DNA from: Desulfuromonas sp. SDB
Lineage (GTDB): Bacteria; SDB-A
Reading direction: 5' to 3'
Length of the DNA stretch: 7,413 nt
Assembly (NCBI GenBank): GCA_001412365.1
Contig: LKUE01000029.1
Location: 1-7,413, forward strand
This document shows, piece by piece, positions 5,904-7,413 of the stretch (the first letter of the stretch is position 1; every line of letters starts with the position of its first letter). Under the pieces are notes generated by a model. That model did no database searches. It was not told the origin of the DNA and saw only the letters and a list, made by a program, of their open reading frames with translations. A program made the position numbers and the translations under genes.

Positions 5904-7244
5904 TTGCTGCTGCTATTTATAATCTGCTCTTTTCAACAAATTAATCTGCAGGGAGCGTATCATTTCCCGGATACGTTAAGAGAAAAACTAGAATTTTATC
6001 CGCATCAACAGGAAATCGGTTATTTAATTTTAGATTATTATGTTAACCATGGTTTTCCCTATGCTCAGATAAATGTAGATAATATCCTTTACCAGGATTC
6101 CGAACTTGTTTTTGATTTCCTCATAGCAGAAGGACCCCGAGTTGAAGTCAGCCGGATTACTTTCTCCGGCAATCACCATACTTCCCCATCTCTTCTCCAG
6201 GCAGTGTCCAGATTGCCAGACAGTTTTACCTACAGTCAGGATTTAATTGAACAAGCGGTGGAAAATATAAACCGGCTGGATTTTATTGAAATTTTAAACC
6301 CTCCCGAGTTGTTTTACAGTAACCGCATTGAGCAGGGAATATTAAATATTCCCTGCTCACCCCGGGCGGCAAACAATATTTTTGGTGGTATAACCTATTC
6401 TCCCCAGGAAGAAGAATTAAACGGCAACATCATCTTACACATAAAAAATATTTTGGGTTTAGGGCACCAAATTAAAATTTACTGGAACAAATTAAACAGA
6501 AACAGCTCTGTCTGGCAATCTGATCTTAAACTGGTTTACCTTTTTTCAAAACCATTAAATGCCGATTTAAAATTATTATACCGGGAACAGGAAGAATATC
6601 AGAGAATCTTAGCTAAATTGACCTTTTCCCTGATATTTAAAAATCTGGAAATTTATTCAGGGCTTGAATATCATAATATAGTCTACGATACATTTGAAAT
6701 CACACAACTCTCAAATGTATCCGGATTCGCCTTCGATTACCTGGATCATTTCTACAGTCCCACTAAGGGCTGGCTGTTCTCAACCGAAGTCACCACCGGA
6801 AAGATCAGCTATTTCAATTTGCAAAATTACATCAGCTCAGTGCATTTAAATGGAGAACAGTACATCCCCTGGGGATGGTTTACCTATTACCTCTGGGAAC
6901 ATTCAGACAATTTGTTTTCCTCCCGCTATCCTGATGAAATATTATATAAATACGGTGGAACCAGTCGCCCCAGAGGTTATTTGCCAGAAAGCTTTAACGC
7001 CAAGAACGCCTTGCTGATAACTATGGAATGCCGGTATATGATAACTAGATTTAACTACCTTTATCCTTTTGTGGATATGATAACTTATCGGAAAACTGAT
7101 CCGGTATTAACTAACTTTGGATACGGTATTGGATTTTCTTCAGGAAATGATAAATTTACAATTAATGCCGATATATCCGCAAATCCGGAATTAAAAAAAA
7201 TTGATGAATTTTTAATCTCAACTGATATCCAGTACAATTTCTAA
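5904..7244 (+). CDS. Short Omp85/BamA-TamA family outer-membrane protein
   Basis: The product (446 aa) is an outer-membrane beta-barrel of the Omp85 superfamily, which inserts or exports proteins. The first POTRA-like unit seems incomplete (about 35-78, containing YYVNHGFPYAQINVD). A second follows (about 80-150), opening with the typical ITFSGN (85-90) and a helix around 112-124. From about 160 a barrel of alternating polar and aromatic strands runs to the end. FDYLDHFYSPTKGW (277-290) matches the usual Asp...PtkG strand turn, and YGGTSRPRGYLPESF (350-364) is the lid-loop RGY motif. The last residue is Phe, as expected for outer-membrane barrels. It is far shorter than BamA (about 800) or TamA (about 580). 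The start is weak: TTG 5904 has no ribosome site and a signal peptide without basic residues, and an in-frame stop lies just upstream at 5895. Deleting one T at 5902-5905 would join it to ATG 5879. Confidence 0.88.
   Translation: MLLLFIICSFQQINLQGAYHFPDTLREKLEFYPHQQEIGYLILDYYVNHGFPYAQINVDNILYQDSELVFDFLIAEGPRVEVSRITFSGNHHTSPSLLQAVSRLPDSFTYSQDLIEQAVENINRLDFIEILNPPELFYSNRIEQGILNIPCSPRAANNIFGGITYSPQEEELNGNIILHIKNILGLGHQIKIYWNKLNRNSSVWQSDLKLVYLFSKPLNADLKLLYREQEEYQRILAKLTFSLIFKNLEIYSGLEYHNIVYDTFEITQLSNVSGFAFDYLDHFYSPTKGWLFSTEVTTGKISYFNLQNYISSVHLNGEQYIPWGWFTYYLWEHSDNLFSSRYPDEILYKYGGTSRPRGYLPESFNAKNALLITMECRYMITRFNYLYPFVDMITYRKTDPVLTNFGYGIGFSSGNDKFTINADISANPELKKIDEFLISTDIQYNF
6329..6359 (+). repeat. 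Perfect 15-bp inverted repeat with a 1-base centre
   Basis: Arms TGAGCAGGGAATATT (6329-6343) and AATATTCCCTGCTCA (6345-6359) are exact reverse complements around a single A (6344). It lies inside the Omp85 gene at the POTRA-barrel junction (about residues 142-152). Such a long perfect palindrome is not expected by chance in a sequence of this length. Confidence 0.95.
6687..6721 (+). repeat. Perfect 11-bp inverted repeat, 13-base loop
   Basis: Arms GATACATTTGA (6687-6697) and TCAAATGTATC (6711-6721) are exact reverse complements around a 13-base loop. It lies in the barrel-coding part of the Omp85 gene. It is AT-rich, so the RNA hairpin would be only moderately stable. Confidence 0.85.
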
Positions 7245-7295
7245 TTATCTCCATATTAAACACCTTCATCCAATAAAATAAATCTGATTTGTAAA

Positions 7296-7392
7296 CTCCC
7301 CCATACTGCCACCATCCTGTGTCCTTCCGTGTTCCATTCCCCCTGGGGATGAGCGGTGTGCCCTATGGTTTAAAAAAAGGGGATGGAGGGGG
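7296..7392. repeat. C-rich/G-rich intergenic element with imperfect inverted repeat
   Basis: After the last gene the composition changes. C-runs occur at 7298-7302 and 7339-7343, and G-runs at 7345-7348, 7379-7382 and 7388-7392. CCAT-T-CCCC (7334-7342, one bulged T) can pair with GGGGATGG (7379-7386) across the intervening segment. GGGGATG also occurs twice as a direct repeat (7345-7351, 7379-7385). CTGTGTCCTTC (7317-7327) and CGTGTTCCATTC (7328-7339) form an imperfect tandem pair. This looks like a piece of a dispersed noncoding repeat, but only one copy is visible. Confidence 0.4.
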
Positions 7393-7413
7393 TATTGATA
7401 ATTGGTCATTGTT

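Noticed and set aside
7014-7085. Three copies of TGATAACT in the Omp85 gene
   Set aside because: They are short, irregularly spaced and encode similar strand residues, so coincidence is likely.
7266-7409. A 47-codon open frame on the minus strand in the tail
   Set aside because: It covers the repeat-like C/G-rich block, its composition follows the repeat, the region upstream of its start is cut off by the window end, and the peptide shows no domain.

Overview
The window looks like chromosomal DNA from an AT-rich, Gram-negative, probably anaerobic bacterium. Every gene lies on the plus strand. The outer membrane is indicated by an Omp85-type barrel and three predicted lipoproteins. A redox-enzyme cluster (ApbE, AmrS-type radical SAM, NusG-II, Gx membrane protein) fits an anaerobic life style. 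The tRNA promoter is a classical TTGACA/TAAAAT pair rather than the Bacteroidota type. The overall style (FCB-like, for example Cloacimonadota or relatives) is my inference and weakly supported.

Left block (2-3211): five genes packed end to end, most of them overlapping. They are the 3' part of a YkgJ-type cysteine-cluster protein, an ApbE flavin transferase lipoprotein, an AmrS-like radical SAM enzyme, a membrane-anchored NusG domain II protein and a Gx-transporter family membrane protein. ApbE, NusG-II and Gx proteins are known companions in extracytosolic flavin/electron-transfer loci. No protein here carries an obvious flavinylation site, so the partner redox protein would lie outside the window.

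Middle (3198-3315): a near-consensus sigma-70 promoter sits inside the last codons of the Gx gene and drives a tRNA-Ala(GGC) with encoded CCA.

Right block (3376-7244): four genes that look like one operon. They are an unrecognised lipoprotein of about 300 residues, a TPR-repeat lipoprotein, a small single-span membrane protein resembling DUF4845, and a short Omp85/BamA-type outer-membrane protein. Together they suggest a cell-envelope assembly or secretion unit. This block also contains three unusually good perfect inverted repeats inside coding sequence (5498-5525, 6329-6359, 6687-6721).

Tail (7245-7413): no gene. It holds a C-rich then G-rich stretch with an imperfect inverted repeat that resembles a dispersed intergenic element. 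No convincing rho-independent terminator was found anywhere in the window.
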